Shown piece after piece: positions 33,393-45,315 of a DNA stretch of 64,000 nucleotides; position 1 is the stretch's first letter, and every line of letters begins with the position of its first letter. Location: positions 120,412 through 184,411 of the forward strand of contig NZ_JAFCLU010000014.1 of assembly GCF_018130385.1 (NCBI RefSeq), in the 5' to 3' direction. This DNA comes from Bradyrhizobium sp. AUGA SZCCT0283 (GTDB lineage: Bacteria > Pseudomonadota > Alphaproteobacteria > Rhizobiales > Xanthobacteraceae). The notes under the pieces are model-generated. The model did not search any database, was not told where the DNA came from, and worked only from the letters and a program-made list of their open reading frames with translations. Both the position numbers and the translations under genes were made by a program.

Positions 33393-35464
33393 GCCGCACC
33401 TGCAAAGGCAAGCACCGATCGCGGCGGCGCGCTGGTCTCGGCGCCCGAAGCTAGCCCGGTGGGGTTCTGCACGGCCTCGGTTGTGTTCAGCACCTGCTGC
33501 CAGTTCTTGTACTCGGGCATCTCAGGCAATTTGAAAGCGATCTCTTCGGGGGCGGCGTTCAGGACGATAAAGATCGGCGGCTGCCCTTGTTCCATCGGCC
33601 CCAGCACATAGGCCAGGAATCGCCCTTCCGGAAAATTCCAGTCGGCTTCCTGCATTTCCGCGGCCGCCGGCGTCAGCCACAGCACGCCATAGGAGCCATC
33701 CGTACGCCGCCCGGACAGCCAGCGCTGGCAGCGGAGCTGGGCGAAGCGCCGGCGCAGCGCGGTCATGTGGCTGACGAAATCAGTGAGGTCGTCGCCTTGC
33801 TTGCCGAGATTGTCCCAATTGACCCAGCCGGTCTCGTTGTCCTGGCAATAGGCGTTGTTGTTGCCGTTCTGCGAATTGCCGACTTCGTCGCCGGCCAGCA
33901 GCAAGGGCGTTCCCTGCGCGAGGAACAGGCAGGCGAGCTGGTTCTTGCGCAGCTGCCGGCGCAGCGCGACGATCGCAGCGTCGCTGGTCGGGCCCTCATG
34001 GCCGCAATTGTTGCTGTGGTTGTCGTTGGAGCCGTCGCGATTGTCCTCGCCGTTGGCCTCGTTGTGCTTTTCGTTGTAGCTGAACAAGTCGGCCAGCGTG
34101 AAACCATCATGGACGGTGATGTGATTGATGCTGGCGCGGGTCGCGCGGTTGTCGTGATGGAACAGGTCGGATGAGGCGGTCATGCGGCGGGATACTTCGC
34201 CGATCAAGCTGCCTTCGCCGCTCCAGTAACGCCGCATCGCGCTGCGATAGCGGTCGTTCCATTCCGACCATTGCGAGGGAAACGCGCCGACCTGATAGCC
34301 GCCCATGCCGAGGTCCCACGGCTCGGCGACGAGCTTGACGGTTGCCAGCACCGGGTCCTGGCGCACCGCGGTCAGAAACGCGGCATTGCGGTCGAAGCCG
34401 TTCGGCCCGCGTGCCAGCGTGGTGGCGAGGTCGAAGCGGAAGCCGTCGACGTGACAGACCTCGACCCAGTAGCGCAGCGAATCCATCACCATCTGCAGCA
34501 CGCGCGGATGGGCGAGGTTGACCGAGCTGCCGCAGCCGGTGAAGTCGTCGTAGTAGCGCGGGTTTTCCTTGTTGAGCCAGTAGTAGGACGCGTTGTCGAT
34601 GCCGCGGAAACACAGCGTCGGGCCGAGGTGATTGCCCTCGGCGGTGTGGTTATAGACCACGTCGAGCATCACCTCGATGCCGGCGTCGTGCAACCGCGCC
34701 ACCGTGGTGCGGAACGCGTCGAGCGCGTTGTCCTGCGCATAGCGCGGCTCCGGCGCGAAGAACGCCAGCGTGTTGTAACCCCAGTAGTTGGCAAGCTTCC
34801 GCTCGACCAGCACGCGGTCGTCGATCAGCCCGTGGATCGGCAGCAATTCGATGGTGGTGACGCCGAGCTTCTTGAGATGGTCGATCATCGCCGGCGAGCA
34901 CAGCCCGCCATAGGTGCCGCGCCAGCCCGGCGCGACGTCGCCCCGCTTTTGCGTCAGGCCCTTGACGTGGGCCTCGTAGATGATGGTGTCTTCCCAGGCG
35001 ATGTTCGGCCGTATCTCGCGGCGGCCCCAGTTGAAGGTCTCGTCGACCACGACCGCCTTCGGCATGCCGCGCGCATTGTCGCGGCGGTCAAAGGAAAGAT
35101 CCTCGCGCGCGCTCCCCGTTCGATAGCCGAAATGCGCGTCGCTCCACACCAGCCGGCCGGCGAGCCGCTTGGCGTAGGGATCGAGCAGCAGCTTGTTGGC
35201 GTTGAAGCGGTGGCCGCGCTCGGGCGCATAGGGGCCGTGGACGCGATAGCCATAGAGCTGCCCTGGCGAGACGTCGTTGAGATAGCCGTGCCAGACGTCC
35301 TCGCTGCGCTCGGGCAGTTCGATCCGCTCGAGTTCGCGGCGGCCCTGGCCGTCGAACAGGCAAAGCTCGACCTTTTCTGCATTGGCCGAGAACAGCGCAA
35401 AGTTGGTGCCCCGTCCGTCCCAGCTTGCTCCGAGGCGGGCAGGGCTTCCCGCGGACAATCGCAT
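33389..35464 (-). CDS. glgX: Glycogen debranching enzyme (GlgX/TreX type)
   Basis: This 691-residue isoamylase-type enzyme cleaves alpha-1,6 branch points and so supplies linear maltodextrins to TreY. It carries an N-terminal CBM48-like domain (GTNFALFSANAEKVELCLFD) and the GH13_11 motifs DVVYNHTAEGNHLGPTLCFRG (split over two strands), FRFDLATTLAR, and NYNEKHNEAN-like loop residues before the last aspartate. Length is typical. It is placed between glgB and treZ with 3-nt spacing and a 4-nt overlap. Confidence 0.94.
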   Translation of the reverse strand: MRLSAGSPARLGASWDGRGTNFALFSANAEKVELCLFDGQGRRELERIELPERSEDVWHGYLNDVSPGQLYGYRVHGPYAPERGHRFNANKLLLDPYAKRLAGRLVWSDAHFGYRTGSAREDLSFDRRDNARGMPKAVVVDETFNWGRREIRPNIAWEDTIIYEAHVKGLTQKRGDVAPGWRGTYGGLCSPAMIDHLKKLGVTTIELLPIHGLIDDRVLVERKLANYWGYNTLAFFAPEPRYAQDNALDAFRTTVARLHDAGIEVMLDVVYNHTAEGNHLGPTLCFRGIDNASYYWLNKENPRYYDDFTGCGSSVNLAHPRVLQMVMDSLRYWVEVCHVDGFRFDLATTLARGPNGFDRNAAFLTAVRQDPVLATVKLVAEPWDLGMGGYQVGAFPSQWSEWNDRYRSAMRRYWSGEGSLIGEVSRRMTASSDLFHHDNRATRASINHITVHDGFTLADLFSYNEKHNEANGEDNRDGSNDNHSNNCGHEGPTSDAAIVALRRQLRKNQLACLFLAQGTPLLLAGDEVGNSQNGNNNAYCQDNETGWVNWDNLGKQGDDLTDFVSHMTALRRRFAQLRCQRWLSGRRTDGSYGVLWLTPAAAEMQEADWNFPEGRFLAYVLGPMEQGQPPIFIVLNAAPEEIAFKLPEMPEYKNWQQVLNTTEAVQNPTGLASGAETSAPPRSVLAFAGAA

Positions 35465-35467
35465 GCG

Positions 35468-37611
<2,144 letters not shown>

Positions 37612-37615
<4 letters not shown>

Positions 37616-40600
37616 GAAGCCTCGAAGGACGGTTGCGACAGCATTCTGATGATTCCGGTCAGCGGCACGCGCAGCCATTCCGGCCGGAATGACAATTCGT
37701 GTTCGATTTCGTTCAAGGCCTTCTCGAGCAGGAAGAAGGTCAGCAAGCCGTCTGCCGCATTCGGATCGGCGGGCCACAACCGCTGATCGGTCATGGCCTC
37801 GTGGTAGGCGGCGAGAAATGCGGCGGTCGCCCGGTCACGCCATTCGCCAAGCGCCGCGCCGAGCTTGCCATGCTCATCGTGGGCTACTTTGAGCGCGCGC
37901 TCAAGGGCTGCGGTTGCCGAATAATCGATCGATCGGACCAGGCTGGCCATGTCGCGCGCCGCGGGTGCCTTGCGCCGGCGTTCGGCGATACTGCGCCGCG
38001 GCGCGCCTTCGAAGTCGACGATGAAGATATCGTCCTTGACGATCAGCAACTGGCTGAGATCGAGATCGCCATGGCAGCGGATGTTGGCGGCGTCGGCCTC
38101 GCGCAGCAGCAGCGTTTCCAGCAAATCCGGCAGGGCCGGCTGCAACGCCAGCACCTGGTCGGCCAGCGGGCGGTCGGCTTCCTTCAGCGTCTCCCGCCGC
38201 TGCCGGAGCGCATCGAAAACGCGGCCGGCGCACAGCATCAGATCGTCGATCCAGCGCTGCACGTCGTCGCGGCCGGCGGGCTCCGGCGCGAATTCGGCAA
38301 GCTCGCTGTTGCCGGCGAGCGCAACATGCAGTTCGGCCACGCGCCGCCCGGCCTGCGCCATGTAACGCAGGTAGGGGATCTCTTCCTCGCGCTCGCCGGG
38401 GTGGATGCTCGCCGCCAGCAGGCGCTGCTCCTCGACGAAGCGATCGAGATAGGCCGCACTCACGGTCCAGAGGTCGCCTTGATTGGCGACGAAGGCGTGA
38501 ACGACACCGACCGCGCTCTTCTCGTTGCCCTCGACCAGCTCGACGCTGCCGAGCAGCGCCGGTGTGTTGGCAAAGTTGGCGATATCGGTGAGGAAGCGCC
38601 CCATCTCGATCTCGGGATTGGGGCCGGGCTGAAGCGTCCGGTAGATCTTGACGACATGGTCGTTATCCACCAGGGCGGTGCTGCGGGGCTGGTCGGACTC
38701 GACGATGCGGATATGCTCGGGCTGCCGGATCGGCTTGTCGCTGAAGCGGCTGGTTGGCCGGAATTCGAGCCGCAAGCCCTGTTCGCTCTCGTCGACCGTC
38801 AGCGATTGCTGCAGATTGCGCAACAACAGCGCAATGAAGATCTGGTCGGTGGCGACGTCGAGCAGGGTGCCTTCGCGGGCGCCTTGCCGAACGGCGGCCA
38901 GCGCATGCGGGTTGTAGCGCTCGCGGTCGAAGCGGACCCATTCGATCTGCATCGGCAGCACGTAGCGCGTGCTGACGCCGCGTTGAGTCGTTTCGAAAAA
39001 GGCGAGCCATGGCCGATTGTCGCCGATGTCGCAGAACGGAATGGCCGACGTCAGGGTCGGCCGGATCGCCTTGGGCGATCGTTCCGGATACCAGCGGCTG
39101 CGCGCCAGATGTCCCGGAAGCACGTCGCGCTCGAATACGCCGCGCTCGCGCGCCAGCGACACCCATGTCGCGTTCAGCGGCACCACCAGCGTTTCGAACT
39201 CGGGCACGGCCCGCTGCACCACCGGCGCCGATTTGTCGCGCTCCTGCAGTTCGAACCAGTAGAAGCCGTAAGGCGCCAGCGTGATCATGTAGGGCAGTTC
39301 GCCGATCGCCGGGAAGCGGGTTCGTCCGAGCATTTCCAGCGGAATGCGGTCCTTGAAGGCGGAAAGATCGAGTTCGGTCGCCTGCGCCGATCGCGACAGA
39401 TTGGCGACGCACAGGATGACCTCGTCCCGGTACTGGCGCACATAGCACAGCACCGAGCGGTTCTCCGGGCGGATGAACGTCATGGTGCCGCGGCCGAAGG
39501 CGAGCGTGGATTTGCGGACCGCGATCAGCCGCTTGGTGGCCGAGAGCAGCGAGGACAGGCTGCGCGACTGCGCCTCGACATTGACCGCTTCATAGCCGTA
39601 GACGGGGTCCATGATGGTCGGCGCGTAAAGTCTTGCCGGGTCGGCGCGGGAGAAGCCGCCATTGCGATCCGGCGTCCACTGCATCGGCGTGCGGACGCCG
39701 TTGCGGTCGCCGAGGTAGATGTTGTCGCCCATGCCGATCTCGTCGCCGTAATAGATGATCGGCGTGCCCGGGAACGAGAACAGCAGCGAGTTCATCAATT
39801 CGATCTTGCGCCGGTCATTGTCCATCAAAGGCGCCAGGCGGCGGCGGATGCCGACATTGATGCGGGCGCGGGGATCGTTGGCGTAGGTCGACCACAAATA
39901 ATCGCGCTCCACGTCGGTGACCATTTCCAGCGTCAGTTCGTCGTGGTTGCGCAGGAACAGCGCCCACTGGCAGCTGTTCGGAATGTCGGGCGTCTGGCGC
40001 AGGATGTCGGTGATGGGGAAGCGGTCTTCCTGCGCGATCGCCATGTAGATGCGCGGCATCAGCGGGAAGTGATAGGCCATGTGGCATTCGTCGCCGCGGC
40101 CGAAATATTCCTGCACGTCCTCCGGCCATTGATTGGCCTCGGCCAGCAGCACCTTGCCTTTGGCGTAATTGTCGAGCTCGCGACGCAGCCCTTTGATGAT
40201 CGCATGCGTCTCGGGCAGGTTCTCGTTGTTGGTGCCGTCGCGTTCGCAAAGGTAGGGAATGGCGTCGAGGCGGAAACCGTCTACGCCAGTGTCGAGCCAG
40301 CGCTTCATCACCTGCACCAGCGCGCTCACCACGCGTGGATTGTCGAAATTGAGGTCGGGCTGGTGCGAGAAGAAGCGGTGCCAGTAGAACTGGCCGGCTT
40401 CCGGGTCCCAGGTCCAGTTCGATTTCTCGGTATCGGTGAAGATGATCCGCGTGCCCTGGTATTTCTGGTCGGTATCGCTCCAGACATACCAGTTGCGGGC
40501 GCTTGAATTCGGGTCCGAGCGGCGGGCGCGCTTGAACCAGTCGTGCTGGTCGGAGGTGTGGTTGATGACGAGCTCGGTGATGACCCGCAATCCGCGCTTC

Positions 40601-41130
40601 TTGGCTTCCTGGATGAAGCGGCGGAAATCCTTCATCGTCCCGAAATCGGGATTGATGTCGCCATAGTCGGCGATGTCGTAGCCGTCGTCGCGGCCGGGGG
40701 AGGGATAGAATGGCAACAGCCACAGCGTGGTGACGCCGAGATCCTGCAGATACCCCAGTTTCTCGGTCAGCCCGGCAAAATCGCCGATGCCGTCATTGTT
40801 GCTGTCGGCGAAGGCCTTGACGTGGAGCTGATAGATGATCGCATCCTTGTACCAGAGCTCGTCGGCGACGGCCTCAGTGGATGGCACCCCCTTTGCTTCG
40901 ATGACAAGGCTGCCATCCGGATTCAGCGGATAGGCACCATCGATAGGAAGGGAGACGCCGGCGTTGGAGCTCTCGGCGGTTTGCGCTTTTTTGTTCACGG
41001 TGATGCCATTGCCATGGAAATGACGTCCCCGTTTCGTTTTCAGAAAGGGAGACGTTCCGAACTGGGATAGAAAGCCGCTCGGCTCGCTTTGGTTCCCCTG
41101 GAACCGTTGGTGGGCCGCGGCGTTAGACAC
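37612..41130 (-). CDS. treS: Trehalose synthase-maltokinase fusion protein
   Basis: This 1172-residue protein joins two enzymes. Residues about 90-640 are the GH13_16 maltose glucosyltransferase TreS, which interconverts maltose and trehalose (LWYKDAIIYQLHVKAFADSN, ELVINHTSDQHDWF, GFRLDAIPYLCERDGT, FLRNHDEL). Residues about 670-1165 are a maltokinase (Pep2/Mak-like) with the kinase motif HGDLDLSQLL and the metal-binding VDFEG, near 1018-1040. The kinase would make maltose-1-phosphate with ATP. The start is a GTG at 41130 with GGAAGGAG eight bases upstream. It is the first gene of the operon and divergent from malQ. The normal consumer of maltose-1-phosphate, GlgE, is absent from the window. 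Confidence 0.94.
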
Positions 41131-41202
41131 CGTCTATCTCCTTCCTGTAATTAGACAATTTCGCGACATCGGTTTGATGTTTGCGTGCAAAGTACGTGCC
41201 GA
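41131..41202. promoter_or_regulatory. Short divergent promoter region, treS operon / malQ
   Basis: Only 72 bp separate the treS GTG from the malQ ATG, so both promoters must lie here or inside the coding ends. The region is relatively AT-rich (for example TGTAATTAGACAATTT near 41146-41161). No clear EcfG-type or sigma-54 motif was found on either strand. Confidence 0.5.
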
Positions 41203-43152
41203 ATGGACCTTTTTGCTCAAGCCAAAGCCCAGGGAATCCAGACCGAGTTCCTGGACGGCCAGGGTCACCGCCGTGTGACGGACGCCGCCGCGCTCAAAAT
41301 CATTCTGGATGCCTTGCCGCCGCAGGCCCCGGGACCGCTGGTCGGCCGCCCCGTAGTGGTCCGGTCCGGGCGGCCGTCGCGAACCGAGCTCCCGGCTACA
41401 GCCGGGCTTCCGGTGGAGTGGAAAATCGTTGCGGACTCAGGGCTTATCGCCAAGGGCGAGAGCTCCGATCACGCCATCGACTGGCCCAGGGAGCTGCCGC
41501 TCGGCATCTACCGGCTTCAGGTGAGCGACGCCACGACCGCCGAGGACGTGCCGCTGATTTCGGCGCCGGAACGGGCGTTTGGTGGCGAGTTCGACCGTTG
41601 CTGGCTGCTCGCGGTCCAGCTTTACGGTGTCCGCTCCGCGCGCAACTGGGGTATGGGCGACTTCACCGACCTCGCCAGCCTGATCGAATTCGCCGATCAT
41701 CTCGGCGCCGACGGCATCGGCCTCAATCCGCTGCATGCCCTGTTCGACGATCGTCCGGGCGATTGCAGCCCCTATTCGCCGAATAGCCGGCTGTTTCTCA
41801 ACGCGCTCTATATCGACGTCGAAAAGGTCTCCGAATTTCAGCCCGATTCCGAAACCCGCGAGGCGCTGGCGCCGTTGCGGGCAGGCGATGTCGTCGATTA
41901 TTTCGGGGTCGCCGGTCTGAAGTGGCGGGCGCTGCGCAAGGCCTTTGCTGCTTTCAAGGCCAGCGCCAAGCCGGGCCGCCAACAGGATTTTGACAAATTC
42001 CGCGCCGAGCGCGGCACCTTGCTGTCGCACTTTGCCTGCTTCGAGGTGCTCCGGCATAAATTCGGCAAGCCGTGGTGGGAATGGCCGCAGGAATGGCGGC
42101 AGCCGGACGACGCCAGATGCGCCGCGTTGCGCCAGGGCGAGCACGCCGACGAAATCGAGTTCGTCGAATTCGTGCAATGGACCGCCGACCGGCAGTTGGG
42201 GGCCGCGGCCGATCTGGCAAAGCAGCTCGGCATGAAGGTCGGGCTCTATCTCGACGTCGCGGTCGGCGTGCAGGCCGACGGCTTCGATGCCTGGAACGAG
42301 CAGGTTGCGATATCCCGCCATCTCGGCGTCGGCGCGCCGCCCGATCCGCTCAACACCGCCGGCCAGACCTGGGGCCTCGCCGGCTTCAATGCCGTTGGGC
42401 TCGAGCTTGAGTCCTTTGCGCCGTACCGCGACATGCTGCGCGCCTCGATGCGCCACGCCGGCGCCATCCGGCTTGACCATGTGCTCGGGCTGAAGCGGCT
42501 CTATCTGGTGCCGCAAGGCTTCAGCGCGCGCGACGGCGTCTACGTCCAGATGCCGTTCGAGGCGCTGCTGGCGGTGACTGCGCAGGAAAGCGTTGCGAAC
42601 CGCTGCGTCGTGATCGGCGAAGACCTCGGCACCGTGCCGGAAGGTTTTCGCGACCAGATCGCCGATTGGGGCATCTGGTCGTATCTCGTGATGATGTTCG
42701 AGCGCGACGATGCCGGCTCGTTCCGTCATATCGACCACTACCTGACCAATGCGCTCGTTACCTTCAACACCCACGATCTCTCGACCTATGCCGGCTGGCG
42801 CTCGTTCGGCGATCTCAAGCTGAAGCGCTCGCTCGGCATCGATCCCGGGGAGAGCGACGATGCGCGCTGGCATGCGCTGGCGATGCTGGACGACGTGCTG
42901 CGCCATCACACCATCGACCGCAACGATCTCTATTCGGTGGCGAATTTTCTGGCGCGCACCAAGTCGCGGCTGCTCGCGATCTCGCTGGAGGACCTGCTCG
43001 GGGTGATGGACCAGCCCAACATCCCCGGCACCGTCAACGAGCATCCGAACTGGCGACAGCGGCTTCCGGTGCCGATCGAGGAAATGACTTCCACGGTCGA
43101 CGTCGCCGCGCTCAAGGCGGCAACCCATGAGCGGTCGCGCGCCGCGATCTGA
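41203..43152 (+). CDS. malQ: 4-alpha-glucanotransferase (amylomaltase)
   Basis: This 649-residue GH77 enzyme transfers maltodextrin segments and can release glucose. Motifs include RNWGMGDFTDLASLIEFA, NPLHALF...CSPYSPNSRLFLNALYIDVE, GLYLDVAVGVQADGFDAW, the nucleophile region AIRLDHVLGLKRLYLVPQG and VIGEDLGTVP, and TFNTHDLSTYAGW. An N-terminal beta domain of about 130 residues precedes the barrel. The ATG at 41203 has no strong ribosome-binding site; a GTG at 41185 in the same frame is possible. Confidence 0.95.
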   Translation: MDLFAQAKAQGIQTEFLDGQGHRRVTDAAALKIILDALPPQAPGPLVGRPVVVRSGRPSRTELPATAGLPVEWKIVADSGLIAKGESSDHAIDWPRELPLGIYRLQVSDATTAEDVPLISAPERAFGGEFDRCWLLAVQLYGVRSARNWGMGDFTDLASLIEFADHLGADGIGLNPLHALFDDRPGDCSPYSPNSRLFLNALYIDVEKVSEFQPDSETREALAPLRAGDVVDYFGVAGLKWRALRKAFAAFKASAKPGRQQDFDKFRAERGTLLSHFACFEVLRHKFGKPWWEWPQEWRQPDDARCAALRQGEHADEIEFVEFVQWTADRQLGAAADLAKQLGMKVGLYLDVAVGVQADGFDAWNEQVAISRHLGVGAPPDPLNTAGQTWGLAGFNAVGLELESFAPYRDMLRASMRHAGAIRLDHVLGLKRLYLVPQGFSARDGVYVQMPFEALLAVTAQESVANRCVVIGEDLGTVPEGFRDQIADWGIWSYLVMMFERDDAGSFRHIDHYLTNALVTFNTHDLSTYAGWRSFGDLKLKRSLGIDPGESDDARWHALAMLDDVLRHHTIDRNDLYSVANFLARTKSRLLAISLEDLLGVMDQPNIPGTVNEHPNWRQRLPVPIEEMTSTVDVAALKAATHERSRAAI

Positions 43153-43160
43153 TGCAGCGT

Positions 43161-43227
43161 GATCCGGAAAAGTGGTTGCCGGTTTTCCCTCGCGACAAAC
43201 GCGGAACGCGTTTGCGCGGAGATCATG
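43161..43227. repeat. Dispersed repeat between malQ and the GH15 gene
   Basis: The segment GATCCGGAAAAGTGG, then CCGGTTTTCC, CTCGCGACAAACGCGGAACG and CGTTTGCGCGGAGATCATG contains an inner palindrome AAACGCGGAACGCGTTT. I know this as a frequent intergenic repeat of Bradyrhizobium, from memory. It lies directly after malQ. Confidence 0.6.
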
Positions 43228-43289
43228 GATGGAGGTACAGCGGGATGACAGTTCGACGAAATGCCATCCCGATGTAGCGGTGAAGCACC

Positions 43290-45089
43290 TTGCCGTGCCG
43301 TATCGAAGATTATGGGCTGATCGGCGATTGCGAAACCGCCGCGCTGGTCGGCCGGAACGGATCGATCGACTGGCTGTGCTGGCCGGCCTTCGATTCCGAC
43401 GCCTGCTTTGCAGCACTTCTCGGCACCGAGAAGCACGGCCGCTGGCTGATCGCACCGGCGGGGGAGATTACCGGCACCTCGCGTCGCTATCGGGATGACA
43501 CCCTGATTCTGGAGACTCGGTTCGAGACGGCTGACGGCGCGGTCGATCTGATCGATTTCATGCCGCCGCGCGGCAACGCCTCCGACGTGGTGCGGCTGGT
43601 GCGCGGCGTTCGCGGCAGGGTCAGGATGCACATGCAACTGGTGATCCGCTTCGGCTTCGGCATCGATATTCCCTGGGTCAAGAAGAGCGAGGACGGCTCG
43701 GCGCTGCTTGCGATCTGCGGGCAGGACATGACGGTGTTGCGCACGCCGGTGGAAACCCGTGGCGAGGACCTGACGACGGTCGCCGATTTTGAAGTAGGTG
43801 AGGGCGACACCGTTCCCTTCGTGTTCACCTACGGCCCCTCGCATCTGCCCGTGCCCAAGCCGATCGATCCTGCCTATGCGTTGAAGGACGCCGAAGCGTT
43901 CTGGACCGAATGGTGCAGCCGTTGCTCCTACCAGGGCGAATACCGCGACCTCGTGATGCGCTCGCTGATCACGCTGAAGGCGCAGACCTACGCCCCGACC
44001 GGCGGCATCGTCGCCGCGCCCACGACCTCGCTGCCGGAAAAGCTCGGAGGCGCACGCAACTGGGATTATCGATTCTGCTGGCTGCGCGACGCCACCTTCA
44101 CGCTGCTGGCGCTGATGAATTCGGGCTACACGGAGGAAGCCTCGGCCTGGCACCACTGGCTGTTGCGGGCGGCGGCGGGTTCTCCCGCCAACATGCAGAT
44201 CATGTACGGCATCATGGGCCAGCGCCGCCTGCTGGAATGGGAGGCCACATGGCTGCCCGGTTACGAAGGCGCAAGGCCGGTGCGGGTCGGCAACGCCGCG
44301 CACGCGCAACTGCAGCTCGACGTCTATGGCGAATTGATCGACGCCTTTCACCAGTGGCGCACCGCCAAGCTCGGACTGGATGAAACCAGTTGGGCGCTGG
44401 AATGCGCCGTACTGCAGCACCTTGCCGAACGATGGGACCAGCCGGATCACGGCATCTGGGAGCGCCGCGGCGCGGGCAGGCATTATGTCTCTTCGAAGGT
44501 GATGACCTGGGTCGCGTTCGACCGCGGCATCAAGAGCGCCGAGACGTTCGGCTTCAAGGCGCCGCTCGAGAAGTGGCGCGCGCTGCGCGACGCCATTCAT
44601 CTCGACGTCTGCGCAAAGGGCTTCGATCCGGAGTTGAACGCCTTCGTCGAGTCCTATGGCTCGAAGATGCTCGATGCCAGCATCCTGTTGCTGCCTTCAG
44701 TAGGCTTTTTGCCGCCGGAGGATCCGCGCGTCCGCGGCACGCTGGTCGCGGTCGAACGGCATCTGATGCGCGACGGTTTCGTGCTGCGGCATGATCCCCG
44801 CGAAGCGGAGAAGCAACCGGCCGAAGGCGCGTTCCTCGCCTGCACGCTCTGGCTTGCCGACGCTTATGTGCTGGCGGGCGAGTTCGATCACGCGCAAGAG
44901 CTGTTTACCCGCGTTGTCGCGATCGCCAACGATCTCGGCCTGCTGGCCGAGGAGTATGATACGACCGCCTGCCGCCAGACCGGCAATTTCCCGCAAGCGC
45001 TGACGCACATCGCGCTGATCAACACCGCGCATAATCTCTGCGCGGCGAAGAAGTCGACCGAGAAGCCGGCGATGCAGCGATCGAAGTAG
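43290..45089 (+). CDS. Glycoside hydrolase family 15 protein (glucoamylase/trehalase-like)
   Basis: This 599-residue enzyme has the GH15 layout: an N-terminal beta domain starting RIEDYGLIGDCETAALVG and GSIDWLCWPAFDSDACFA, then an alpha/alpha barrel with GARNWDYRFCWLRDATFTL, the acidic motif WERRGAGRHYVSSKVMTWVAFDRG, and the C-terminal LAEEYD...TGNFPQALTHIALI. Bacterial GH15 proteins of this type include dextrin glucosidases and the mycobacterial trehalase, so either maltodextrin or trehalose may be the substrate. The start is an unusual TTG at 43290: an in-frame TGA lies three codons upstream, and conserved sequence begins at once. Confidence 0.88.
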   Translation: MPCRIEDYGLIGDCETAALVGRNGSIDWLCWPAFDSDACFAALLGTEKHGRWLIAPAGEITGTSRRYRDDTLILETRFETADGAVDLIDFMPPRGNASDVVRLVRGVRGRVRMHMQLVIRFGFGIDIPWVKKSEDGSALLAICGQDMTVLRTPVETRGEDLTTVADFEVGEGDTVPFVFTYGPSHLPVPKPIDPAYALKDAEAFWTEWCSRCSYQGEYRDLVMRSLITLKAQTYAPTGGIVAAPTTSLPEKLGGARNWDYRFCWLRDATFTLLALMNSGYTEEASAWHHWLLRAAAGSPANMQIMYGIMGQRRLLEWEATWLPGYEGARPVRVGNAAHAQLQLDVYGELIDAFHQWRTAKLGLDETSWALECAVLQHLAERWDQPDHGIWERRGAGRHYVSSKVMTWVAFDRGIKSAETFGFKAPLEKWRALRDAIHLDVCAKGFDPELNAFVESYGSKMLDASILLLPSVGFLPPEDPRVRGTLVAVERHLMRDGFVLRHDPREAEKQPAEGAFLACTLWLADAYVLAGEFDHAQELFTRVVAIANDLGLLAEEYDTTACRQTGNFPQALTHIALINTAHNLCAAKKSTEKPAMQRSK

Positions 45090-45113
45090 CGGCCGTCGTC
45101 TTGCTCTCTTGGA

Positions 45114-45186
45114 AGCCCGGATGAGCGCAGCGACATCCGGGGCCACTCGCGCAGCACCCCCGGATATCGCTGCGCTCATCCGGGCT
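45114..45186. repeat. Palindromic repeat of the CCCGGATGAGCGCAGCG type
   Basis: AGCCCGGATGAGCGCAGCGA and CATCCGGGG pair with CCCCGGATATCGCTGCGCTC and ATCCGGGCT over about 28 bases around a short centre. The element lies between convergent GH15 and RTX genes. It is another repeat that I associate with Bradyrhizobium genomes from memory. The remaining 45090-45315 bases show no ORF. Confidence 0.75.
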
Positions 45187-45315
45187 ACGAGTCACGGCAC
45201 GCCAGGCGAAGTCGCGCGAGCCGGCATCCGTCTTCGCCGCGGCAGGCCCGGGCTGGGGTGAACCTGCCTTCATGGGAGGAGACGGCGGCCGGACACCGGC
45301 TCGCGCTTGCCGAAT

